Assembly: GCA_900552725.1 (NCBI GenBank)
Contig: USAT01000050.1
Span: 1-13,016 of the forward strand
Length of the DNA stretch: 13,016 nt
Reading direction: 5' to 3'
From: an uncultured Eubacteriales bacterium
Lineage (GTDB): Bacteria > Bacillota > Clostridia > Oscillospirales > Oscillospiraceae
The position numbers were made by a program, and so were the translations under genes. The notes below the pieces were generated by a model that ran no database searches, was not told the origin of the DNA, and saw nothing but the letters and a program-made list of their open reading frames with translations. Below, piece after piece: positions 1-5,518 of the stretch (positions are counted from its first letter, which is position 1; every line of letters begins with the position of its first letter).

Positions 1-99
1 AAACGGGGTTACACCGTATCCCTTTCAAAAAACATCCTTACGGGGCTTTGGCTAAAGCGGCGGTCTTGTTTTTAAGGAGAGGCGGCTTTACCGCTATTG

Positions 100-1431
100 T
101 CAATGCTCCTGGGTGGGACTGTGGAAGGTCTGTCCCGAGCGGGAGCGGGAACGGGTAAACAAACCGGGCAGCGCAGCCAGCAGGCCCAGCACCACGGCGG
201 GCACGACCCAGGCCAGGCCCAGGCTGTACAGGGGCAGGCGCTCCACGAAGGCCATGGACACGCCATAGGTGTGCAGGGTGCACAGCACGCTGGTCACCAA
301 CGCGCCGATGACGGCGCAGCGGCTGACGCGGTTGTGGGCATTGGGAATGATCAGGGCGATGAAGATCAGCACCAGCGTGGGGGGATACACCACATCCAGC
401 ACCGGGGAGGCCACCGCCACGATGCGATCCAGACCCAGGTTGGACACCACGGCGCTGAACACGCAGATGACGATGACAAACGCCTTATAGGGCACCTTGC
501 CGCGGCACAGCTCCGCGAAGTACGCGGCGGCAGAGCTGGTCAGGGCCACGGCGGTGGTCACGCAGGCCAGGCCCACGACCACACCGAAGATCACCATGCC
601 CACCTTGCCCATCAGGCCCTCCACGATGGCCATGGTCAGTTGGGCGCGGCCGATCTCGGCGCCGGTATACTGGGTGGACACGGTGGCGCCCAGATAGGCA
701 AGACCCATGTACACCGCCAGCAGCAGCACGCCTGCCAGCAGAGCGGAGCCGCCCACGATACGCAGGGTGGACTTCTTGCCGGAGTAGCCCTTGCTGGCAG
801 CACTCTGCAGCACGATGATGCCGAAGGGCAGGGCGGCCAGCGCGTCCATGGTCTGATAGCCGGCCTTGATGCCGGTAACGGCCACGTTGTTGATCTGGGG
901 CAGGGCGGCGATATCGCCCAGGGGCGTCACGACGCCCTTGATGATGATGGCGAACAGGCCCACCAGCAGCAGCGGGGTCAGGATCTTGCCCACGATGTCC
1001 ACCACGGCGGATTCCTTGATGCACAGTGCCAGGATCAGCGCGAAGAAGATCACAGAGAACATCACCGGAGACACGCCGGAGATGTTGGGGGCAATGGCCA
1101 TCTCATAGGTGCTGGCGGAGGTGCGGGGAATGGCCACCATGGGGCCGATACACAGGATGATGGCGCACATCAGGATCTCCGCGGGCACACGGCCCACCCG
1201 ATGCAGCACCGCCTCACTGCTGCCCACGCGCAGCAGCGCGAACATGCCCAGCAGCGCCAGACCGATGTCCGCCACAAAGTAGGTGGCAAAGCCGGTCAGC
1301 CACTGGGGGCCGGCCTCCAGGCCCAGATACGGGGGAAACACCACGTTTCCCGCGCCGAAAAACATGGAAAACAGCGCGAAACCGATGACGATCACGTCCC
1401 GTGCCGTATTACTTTTCTTTTGCATACTCAT
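100..1431 (-). CDS. brnQ: Branched-chain amino acid carrier BrnQ (LIVCS family)
   Basis: A 443-residue integral membrane protein that should import leucine, isoleucine and valine with a cation (sodium or proton), as known for the LIVCS family. The N-terminus carries the family signature: after a short polar stretch comes a helix ending FSMFFGAGNVVFPPYLG (about residues 19-36). About a dozen hydrophobic segments follow, and the length matches the family. The start is the ATG at 1431: GAGGAG lies six bases upstream, whereas a second ATG two codons later is too far from it. The gene diverges from a LysR regulator across a 276-bp spacer, so regulation by that protein is plausible but inferred. 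Positions 1-99, downstream of the stop, hold no gene; I see only imperfect inverted repeats (TAAAGC/GCTTTA) and no convincing terminator. Confidence 0.95.
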   Translation of the reverse strand: MSMQKKSNTARDVIVIGFALFSMFFGAGNVVFPPYLGLEAGPQWLTGFATYFVADIGLALLGMFALLRVGSSEAVLHRVGRVPAEILMCAIILCIGPMVAIPRTSASTYEMAIAPNISGVSPVMFSVIFFALILALCIKESAVVDIVGKILTPLLLVGLFAIIIKGVVTPLGDIAALPQINNVAVTGIKAGYQTMDALAALPFGIIVLQSAASKGYSGKKSTLRIVGGSALLAGVLLLAVYMGLAYLGATVSTQYTGAEIGRAQLTMAIVEGLMGKVGMVIFGVVVGLACVTTAVALTSSAAAYFAELCRGKVPYKAFVIVICVFSAVVSNLGLDRIVAVASPVLDVVYPPTLVLIFIALIIPNAHNRVSRCAVIGALVTSVLCTLHTYGVSMAFVERLPLYSLGLAWVVPAVVLGLLAALPGLFTRSRSRSGQTFHSPTQEH

Positions 1432-1707
1432 ACCTTTCTCCTCAAATCAAGCTTTTCCTCATTCCGCGAAACTCAACACAGTGTCATGCATTCCGCTCAT
1501 ATAGAGTAACATTTTTTTCATGACTTGAGAATTGAGCGTAATTCATCGGGGCATGAATAAAACTAATGGCTCTCACAATATTTACAATTTTCACCAGGAT
1601 TTTGACAAATAATTCACAGAATTGTCATTGAAGCCGCCGCTTTGTTGTGCTATATTTATAATTCAGTAAAAGTATTTTTGTACAAATCGCAGAAAGTGAG
1701 GTTCCCT
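1432..1707. promoter_or_regulatory. Divergent brnQ/LysR control region with dyads
   Basis: This AT-richer spacer has two clear inverted repeats. ATTCAT-N6-ATGAAT lies at 1541-1558. TGACAA-N13-TTGTCA lies at 1603-1627 and directly abuts the -35 box of the LysR gene. LysR-type proteins bind dyads with an AT-rich T-N11-A core, usually next to their own divergent promoter, so these are candidate operators. For brnQ I see only a weak minus-strand promoter candidate, TTGTCA-18-TAAATA (1579-1608), which overlaps the second dyad. The operator function is inferred. Confidence 0.45.
1628..1656 (+). promoter_or_regulatory. Sigma-A promoter of the LysR gene
   Basis: TTGAAG (1628-1633), a 17-base spacer, then TATATT (1651-1656), with TGC directly before the -10 box as an extended -10. 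Transcription would start near 1663, giving a leader of about 45 bases before the ATG at 1708. Confidence 0.7.
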
Positions 1708-2574
1708 ATGGATGACAACAAGCTGCGCGTCCTGCTGACCGCCGTACAGTGCGGAAGCTTCGGCAAGGCGGCCGCGCAGTTGGGATATACGCAGTCCGCC
1801 ATGACCCACCTGGTCAACAAGCTGGAGGCCGAGCTGGGCTGCACGCTGCTGCTGCGCAGCAGCCACGGCGTCCGCCTGTCGGAGGAGGGGGAGCATCTGC
1901 TGCCCTATATCAACCAGGTGATCAGCGCCTGCGACGCCCTGCGTGGCGAAGCGGAGGTGCAGGGTGAGCTGTACGGCCGCGGCCTGCGGATCGGCTGCTT
2001 TGCCAGCATCGCCCGCTCCCGCCTGCCGGATCTGCTGCAAAAATTCCGCAAGCTGCACCCGGAGATCAAGGTAGACGTGCTGGTTCAGGGCAACGAACTG
2101 GCCGACGCGCTGGAGCAGGACAAGATCCAACTGGCCCTGGTGGACGAGGCCTGCGCCAAGGGCTTTCACTGGACGCCCCTGACCGACGCGCCGCTGGTGG
2201 CGGTGGTGCCGCCGGACTTTCCCTGGACCGAGGAGACCATCTCCCTGGAACGGCTGCTGCAGGAGCCCTTCCTCTCCAGTCCCGAGCAGTATATCGAGCC
2301 GCTGCTGCCGCCGGACGCCCCGCGCCTGACGGTCACCGCCTCGGATGACGCCGCCATCCTGTCCATGGTGGCCGGCGGCCTGGGCGTGTCGGTGCTGTCC
2401 GCCTTCTCCCTGGGCGGCTACGAGGATCGGGTGCGGGCCATCCCGCTGGATCAGCCGGTGTCCCGCCGTCTGGGCGTGGCGGTCAAGACCCTGCCCGCCG
2501 CCAACAGCGCCGCCCGCATGTTCCTCACCTTCCTGAAGCGGCAGTACAGCGGCTGCCTGCCCCAGACCAAATAA
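1708..2574 (+). CDS. LysR-family transcriptional regulator
   Basis: A 288-residue DNA-binding regulator. Residues 1-60 form the winged helix-turn-helix, with the typical pattern GSFGKAAAQLGYTQSAMTHLVNKLE and then LLLRSSHGVRLSEEGE. About residues 88-285 form the periplasmic-binding-protein-like effector domain. The reading frame is open further upstream to 1642, but the start is set at the ATG at 1708: the protein family begins with this MDDNKL-type N-terminus, GTGAGG lies just upstream, and the promoter -10 (1651-1656) overlaps the upstream extension. It is divergent from brnQ, so control of branched-chain amino acid uptake and of itself is the simplest guess. The ligand cannot be read from the sequence. 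A terminator follows five bases after the stop. Confidence 0.93.
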   Translation: MDDNKLRVLLTAVQCGSFGKAAAQLGYTQSAMTHLVNKLEAELGCTLLLRSSHGVRLSEEGEHLLPYINQVISACDALRGEAEVQGELYGRGLRIGCFASIARSRLPDLLQKFRKLHPEIKVDVLVQGNELADALEQDKIQLALVDEACAKGFHWTPLTDAPLVAVVPPDFPWTEETISLERLLQEPFLSSPEQYIEPLLPPDAPRLTVTASDDAAILSMVAGGLGVSVLSAFSLGGYEDRVRAIPLDQPVSRRLGVAVKTLPAANSAARMFLTFLKRQYSGCLPQTK

Positions 2575-2579
2575 AAGAT

Positions 2580-2614
2580 CCCCCACCGGAGTCGTTTCTC
2601 CGATGGGGGGTTTT
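2580..2614. terminator. Bidirectional intrinsic terminator
   Basis: Twelve-base arms CCCCCACCGGAG and CTCCGATGGGGG with one mismatch and a six-base loop. TTTT follows on the plus strand and ATCTTTTATTT on the minus strand. It lies between the convergent LysR and lipoprotein genes and can serve both. Confidence 0.88.
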
Positions 2615-2615
2615 G

Positions 2616-3080
2616 TTATCCGATGCCTTTGATCACGAAGCGGATGTCCGTGGTCCGGTACGCCTCCGGGGCAAGGCCCTCCCGCAGCGCCTGGGGCACA
2701 TGGGTCACGCCGGTGATGTAGCGGTACGTCCCGTCGATGCGGCCCACGAAGTGATAGGCCGTTTTCCACTGCCCCGCCGCGTCCTGCAGATCCAGCGTTA
2801 GGGCATAGAGCCCGTCGTTGACCTTGTCGATGCCGCGGATGCGATAGTCCTGAATGGCGCAGCCGGAGCGGACATACAGCGCCCGGTGCTCATCCTGCGA
2901 GTATACGTCGTTTGCCTCGAAGTGGCAGTACGCCACCGCTTTTTCGATCCCATCCTGCCGGAACGTCTGCAAATACTGCTCCGCGCACCGCTCCACAGCC
3001 CGCAGCTCCGCGCCGCCGCACCCCAGCAGGGCCAGCGCCAGCGCCGCCGCCAACAACATCAGCAAAGCCTTCCGCTTCAT
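2616..3080 (-). CDS. Putative lipoprotein, ECF-regulon candidate
   Basis: A 154-residue exported protein of unknown function. The N-terminus is a type II signal peptide: MKRK, a hydrophobic run of about 15 residues, then the lipobox LLGC with the lipidated cysteine at residue 21. The remaining 130 residues (starting GGAELRAVERCAEQYLQTF) are soluble and resemble the small NTF2-like/DUF4878-type lipoproteins of Firmicutes; that fold assignment is a guess. A TTG at 3086 is possible, but the ATG at 3080 is chosen because AGGAG sits seven bases before it. The gene has an ECF-type promoter about 108 bases upstream (3188-3216) and a second surface-protein gene behind it in the same orientation. Its stop codon lies at the edge of the shared terminator. 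Confidence 0.8.
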   Translation of the reverse strand: MKRKALLMLLAAALALALLGCGGAELRAVERCAEQYLQTFRQDGIEKAVAYCHFEANDVYSQDEHRALYVRSGCAIQDYRIRGIDKVNDGLYALTLDLQDAAGQWKTAYHFVGRIDGTYRYITGVTHVPQALREGLAPEAYRTTDIRFVIKGIG

Positions 3081-3187
3081 AGACAAGCTCCTTTCCCTTT
3101 CTCTGGTGTCTCCATTCTATTCCCGGATCGCCGCCGCCACAACCGACGGTTGGTTGAGTTTGCCTTTTTCTCTTCTCTCTGCCCGTA

Positions 3188-3216
3188 TAGACGCTGTTTC
3201 CCGGGAAAAGTGTCCC
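3188..3216 (-). promoter_or_regulatory. ECF-type promoter P1 (lipoprotein gene)
   Basis: On the minus strand GGGACACTTTT, then CGTCTA as the -10, with 16 bases between GACAC and CGTCTA. The last bases before the -10 (ACAG) and the following TAT match promoter P2 exactly or nearly so. The spacer contains a perfect 12-bp palindrome, TTTCCCGGGAAA (3197-3208), which could bind a repressor. The leader would be about 100 bases. Confidence 0.6.
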
Positions 3217-3243
3217 GGTCTTACGCTTTCTTCGCGGCTTCCG

Positions 3244-3765
3244 TTACGCCGCGTCTGTCACGGGCAGGCCCTCCGCCGCGGTATAGGGCCGCTTCTCCAG
3301 CAGGAAGCACTTCCCTTTCAGGATCACGCTGCCCTCCATCTCCTGCGCCACGTTGTCCACGTTGCTCAGCTTCAGACGGCCCGCGCCGTCCAGATCGAAA
3401 TCCGCGGTAAACAGCGTTTCATCGGCGTCCTCATCCGTAAAGGTCAGTGTCTTTACACCGTGAGGCCACTGGGGCTTGCAGGTGATCCATGCCCCGTCCT
3501 TTTCCACAAAGGCCGTTACCTCCGCCATTGACTGCCCCTCGGCCATCCGGCAGACCAGATAGAACACCTCGTCCTTCGATACCCAGGCCGCCTGCTCTTC
3601 CCACGGCCCGTTTTTCAGCATGTCGTTCTGCCAGGCATCGTAGGCGCTCCGCTTGGCGGCCAGATGCACGGGCACGCCCACGCCCACCAGAAGTACCGCC
3701 GCCAGCACCACCAGCGCCGCGGCCCGCCATGGCCTGCGCTTCTTCGTCTGTTCCGTCTTTTCCAT
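3244..3765 (-). CDS. Membrane-anchored protein of unknown function
   Basis: A 173-residue protein I do not recognise. It has a basic start (EKTEQTKKRRPWR), one transmembrane helix at about residues 14-33, and a soluble C-terminal part of about 140 residues expected outside the membrane. The soluble part is rich in aspartate and glutamate and contains the run FTADFDLDGAGRLKL. The ATG at 3765 is chosen because GGGAGGGTGG precedes it at good spacing. An ECF-type promoter (3801-3829) lies about 36 bases upstream. The position, beside a lipoprotein gene and an ECF sigma/anti-sigma pair, points to an envelope role in the same regulon. This is context, not a proven function. Confidence 0.75.
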   Translation of the reverse strand: MEKTEQTKKRRPWRAAALVVLAAVLLVGVGVPVHLAAKRSAYDAWQNDMLKNGPWEEQAAWVSKDEVFYLVCRMAEGQSMAEVTAFVEKDGAWITCKPQWPHGVKTLTFTDEDADETLFTADFDLDGAGRLKLSNVDNVAQEMEGSVILKGKCFLLEKRPYTAAEGLPVTDAA

Positions 3766-3800
3766 CCATCCACCCTCCCGTAAATATCTCTCTATTCAGA

Positions 3801-3829
3801 TAGACGCTGTCTGCTGCAAAAAAGTTTCA
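3801..3829 (-). promoter_or_regulatory. ECF-type promoter P2 (membrane-anchored protein gene)
   Basis: On the minus strand TGAAAC followed by a T-run, 17 bases, then CGTCTA. This is a near-textbook promoter for the ECF class (for example the B. subtilis SigM/SigW type, TGAAAC-N16/17-CGTC or CGTA). The expected start near 3795 leaves a short leader of about 30 bases to the ATG at 3765. Confidence 0.75.
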
Positions 3830-4015
3830 TAAATTCTGGAGTTTTTGAAAGATTCTTCCCTTTCCATGCGTTATGCTATGTACCGGTCCTCCGCGCCGCC
3901 ATGCTGTGGTGAAAAGGACCTTTTACTACCATATGTCGCCGCGGGGTCATTCCTGACAGCGCAAAGGAATTTTTCTCTTCCCCTGTATCCTACCCTTTCC
4001 CGGCTGGGATGTCCA

Positions 4016-4063
4016 GCAACTTCAGGTTGCGTTTGCGCAAAACCGGCGCAATTTCAGGTTGCG
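4016..4063. repeat. Pair of direct 16-bp repeats, each a hairpin
   Basis: GCAACTTCAGGTTGCG (4016-4031) and GCAATTTCAGGTTGCG (4048-4063) match at 15 of 16 positions and begin 32 bases apart, about three helical turns. Each is itself an inverted repeat (GCAAC/GTTGC, and GCGCAA/TTGCGC in the second). The palindrome TTTGCGCAAA (4032-4041) lies between them. The arrangement fits paired operator sites, or two similar hairpins at the start of a transcript from P3. Confidence 0.7.
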
Positions 4064-4081
4064 CGGCGCACTCTGTCCTGA

Positions 4082-4110
4082 TAGACGCCCCAGCAGTCGG
4101 TTTTCTTTCA
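4082..4110 (-). promoter_or_regulatory. ECF-type promoter P3, no gene downstream
   Basis: On the minus strand TGAAAG, 17 bases, CGTCTAT. The spacing and -10 are the same as in P2. No recognisable coding sequence follows until the gene at 3765, which already has P2. The transcript would begin near 4075 and run straight into the two repeated hairpins at 4016-4063. Confidence 0.5.
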
Positions 4111-4124
4111 CCTTTTTTCCTTTC

Positions 4125-4153
4125 TTGCCGAAGATTTCCCCCTGTGCTATACT
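4125..4153 (+). promoter_or_regulatory. Sigma-A promoter of the ECF sigma/anti-sigma operon
   Basis: TTGCCG (4125-4130), 17 bases, TATACT (4148-4153), with TGC directly before the -10 box. The start would be near 4160, about 36 bases before the TTG start codon. The operon therefore seems to be read by the housekeeping sigma, not visibly by its own ECF factor. Confidence 0.75.
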
Positions 4154-4195
4154 GTAAGCCCAATTCCCTCACCAGACGAAACGGAGGCGCACGCT

Positions 4196-4717
4196 TTGCT
4201 GATCTACCTATCCCTGCTGGAGACCGATGCCGAAAAAGAGGCGTTCCTGGCCCTGTACAGCCAGTATCACCAGGCCATGCTCCGCCTGGCCAGACGGTAC
4301 TTTCCCACCGACCAGATGTCCCTGGAGGACGCCGTACAAAACGCCTGGGTCAAGATCATCCGGAATTTTCCCAAGATCCGTACCCTGGAGGGAAAGAATC
4401 GCGGCGCCTACTGCGTTATTACGGTGAAGAACGAATGTATCTCTCTGCTGCGCAAGCGCAGCAGAGAGATACCCACTGAGGAGCTGGAGACCCTTCTGCC
4501 CCAGCATGACAGTCAGGCGGGCGCGGCGGCCATCGTGGCCCTGATCCGGGACATGCCGGAGCTATACCGCGCCGTGCTGGAAATGCGGTTCGTGGAGGAG
4601 CGCACCACCCGCGAGATCGCCCAGGCGCTGCACCTGCCGGAGGCCACGGTCAACACCCGTATCTTCCGGGGCCGCAAGCTGCTGGCAGAGCGCATGAGAG
4701 AGGAGGAGCTGGTATGA
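4196..4717 (+). CDS. ECF-type RNA polymerase sigma factor
   Basis: A 173-residue sigma-70-family factor with regions 2 and 4 only. Region 2 covers about residues 15-93: the core-binding part includes SLEDAVQNAWVKIIRNF, and the -10 recognition part includes NECISLLRKRSREIP. Region 4 covers about residues 112-166, with the helix-turn-helix in TTREIAQALHLPEATVNTRIFRGRKLL. It starts at TTG (4196): CGGAGG lies eight bases before it, and the MLIYLSLLE start is typical of this Firmicutes subgroup. The gene overlaps its partner by four bases (ATGA), so the two are translationally coupled. It likely reads promoters P1-P3 next door; this is inferred from position and promoter type. A perfect 36-bp palindrome lies inside the gene at 4437-4472. 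Confidence 0.93.
   Translation: MLIYLSLLETDAEKEAFLALYSQYHQAMLRLARRYFPTDQMSLEDAVQNAWVKIIRNFPKIRTLEGKNRGAYCVITVKNECISLLRKRSREIPTEELETLLPQHDSQAGAAAIVALIRDMPELYRAVLEMRFVEERTTREIAQALHLPEATVNTRIFRGRKLLAERMREEELV
4437..4472. repeat. 36-bp perfect palindrome inside the sigma gene
   Basis: Two perfectly complementary 17-base arms (GTATCTCTCTGCTGCGC and its complement) separated by AA. It encodes CISLLRKRSREI of sigma region 2.4. The second arm uses AGA and ATA, codons unusual for this GC-rich neighbourhood. In mRNA it would fold into a long hairpin with a CAAG loop. Confidence 0.9.
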
Positions 4718-5436
4718 CGGAATACCGTGACAACACCCTGCTGCGCGGCCTGCTGCTGGAGGCCGCGGCGGAGGATCTGGACGCCCTGCTGGCCGAAACC
4801 GGAGAGGTGGACACCACGCCCCGGTTCCGAAAGTCCATGGCGGCTCTGGTGGCCGATCCCAAGGGCTGGGCCAAGCGTCGCCAGCGGCCCGTCTGGAGAC
4901 GGGCCGCCCGGATGGCGGCCGCCATCCTGCTTGCCTGCGTGCTGACCCTGGGTATCCTGATGCTGGTCAGCCCTAAGGTATACGCCGCCATCAGCCAATG
5001 GTTCGTCTATCGGTATGACACCCATATTCTCTACCACTTCAGCAGCGATCACGATGACGTGATCCTCATGGATTATCAGCCCACCTACATTCCCGCGGGT
5101 TACAGCACCGACCGCGAATACACCTGCCGCCCCGACGAATTCACCAATACGACAGAATTCGAGTACCCTGGCCCAGGCACCTACTACCTTGTTTTTACCT
5201 ATTTCCCCATGGAAAGCGGCACCGCGCTGATGTCCACCACCGATTCCGCCACGGTGACAGACGTCACCATCCACGGTCACCCCGGCAAGCTGTACATTTA
5301 CACAAACGGAACCGAGGGGAATATGCTTATCTGGATCAACGAGGAGGACAACATGTGCCTCAGCCTGCAGGCGTATCTGGATGGCGACGAGCTGATCAGG
5401 GTGGCGGAAAGCGTGGTGGAGGTCCCCCGGTCATAA
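4714..5436 (+). CDS. Membrane anti-sigma-like protein (DUF4367-type C-terminus)
   Basis: A 240-residue single-pass membrane protein, the likely anti-sigma partner of the sigma factor it overlaps. Residues 1-60 are cytoplasmic and would hold the sigma factor. Residues 66-86 form the transmembrane helix (MAAAILLACVLTLGILMLV). Residues 90-240 are extracytoplasmic, with a beta-rich region (DYQPTYIPAGY to RVAESVVEV) like DUF4367 domains found in Firmicutes anti-sigma proteins. I see no zinc-binding HxxxCxxC motif, so it is not the classic ZAS type. The start ATG (4714) overlaps the sigma stop. Palindromes lie in the coding sequence just before and at the membrane helix. The anti-sigma role is inferred from position and topology; the signal it senses is unknown. 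Confidence 0.8.
   Translation: MTEYRDNTLLRGLLLEAAAEDLDALLAETGEVDTTPRFRKSMAALVADPKGWAKRRQRPVWRRAARMAAAILLACVLTLGILMLVSPKVYAAISQWFVYRYDTHILYHFSSDHDDVILMDYQPTYIPAGYSTDREYTCRPDEFTNTTEFEYPGPGTYYLVFTYFPMESGTALMSTTDSATVTDVTIHGHPGKLYIYTNGTEGNMLIWINEEDNMCLSLQAYLDGDELIRVAESVVEVPRS
4884..4927. repeat. Two adjacent perfect palindromes in the anti-sigma gene
   Basis: GCGGCCCGTCT, a GG centre and its complement AGACGGGCCGC occupy 4884-4907. Two bases later an 18-bp perfect palindrome, GGATGGCGGCCGCCATCC, occupies 4910-4927. They encode the stretch from RPVWRRA to the first residues of the transmembrane helix. Both would form strong mRNA hairpins. Confidence 0.85.
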
Positions 5437-5440
5437 CGCC

Positions 5441-5469
5441 TTGCATCCGCCCTCCCGGTGTGGTACAAT
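5441..5469 (+). promoter_or_regulatory. Sigma-A promoter of the DUF4317 gene
   Basis: TTGCAT (5441-5446), 17 bases, TACAAT (5464-5469), with TGG just before the -10 box. Transcription would start near 5476, leaving about 43 bases to the ATG. It lies five bases after the anti-sigma stop, so the next gene has its own promoter. Confidence 0.75.
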
Positions 5470-5518
5470 ACTGCTGTTTTTTCCCCCTATCCCCCCACCA
5501 CCCCACAGGAGGTACCCC

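Larger units (their letters stand above)
3766..4195. other. Long intergenic control region between targets and sigma gene
   Basis: About 430 bases without a convincing gene. From left to right it holds ECF promoter P2 (minus), a weak plus-strand ECF-like match TGAAAG-17-CGTTAT (3846-3874), a 13-bp palindrome AAAAGGACCTTTT (3912-3924), the repeated-hairpin block at 4016-4063, ECF promoter P3 (minus, 4082-4110), and the sigma-A promoter of the sigma gene (4125-4153). The short open frames here have no ribosome binding site or protein-like composition. Confidence 0.6.

Noticed and set aside
97..1509. 470-codon plus-strand open frame, rich in His, Gln and Gly
   Set aside because: It lies antisense to brnQ, has a low-complexity composition caused by the GC-rich opposite strand, and shows no family resemblance.
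1663..2769. Long minus-strand open frame opposite the LysR gene
   Set aside because: It is the antisense shadow of LysR, crosses the terminator and has no ribosome binding site.
3845..4081. 78-codon plus-strand frame upstream of the sigma gene
   Set aside because: No ribosome binding site, no protein-like pattern, and it runs through the repeat block and regulatory sites.
5004..5009. CGTCTA -10-like match on the plus strand
   Set aside because: Inside the anti-sigma coding sequence with no TGAAAC-like box at the right distance.
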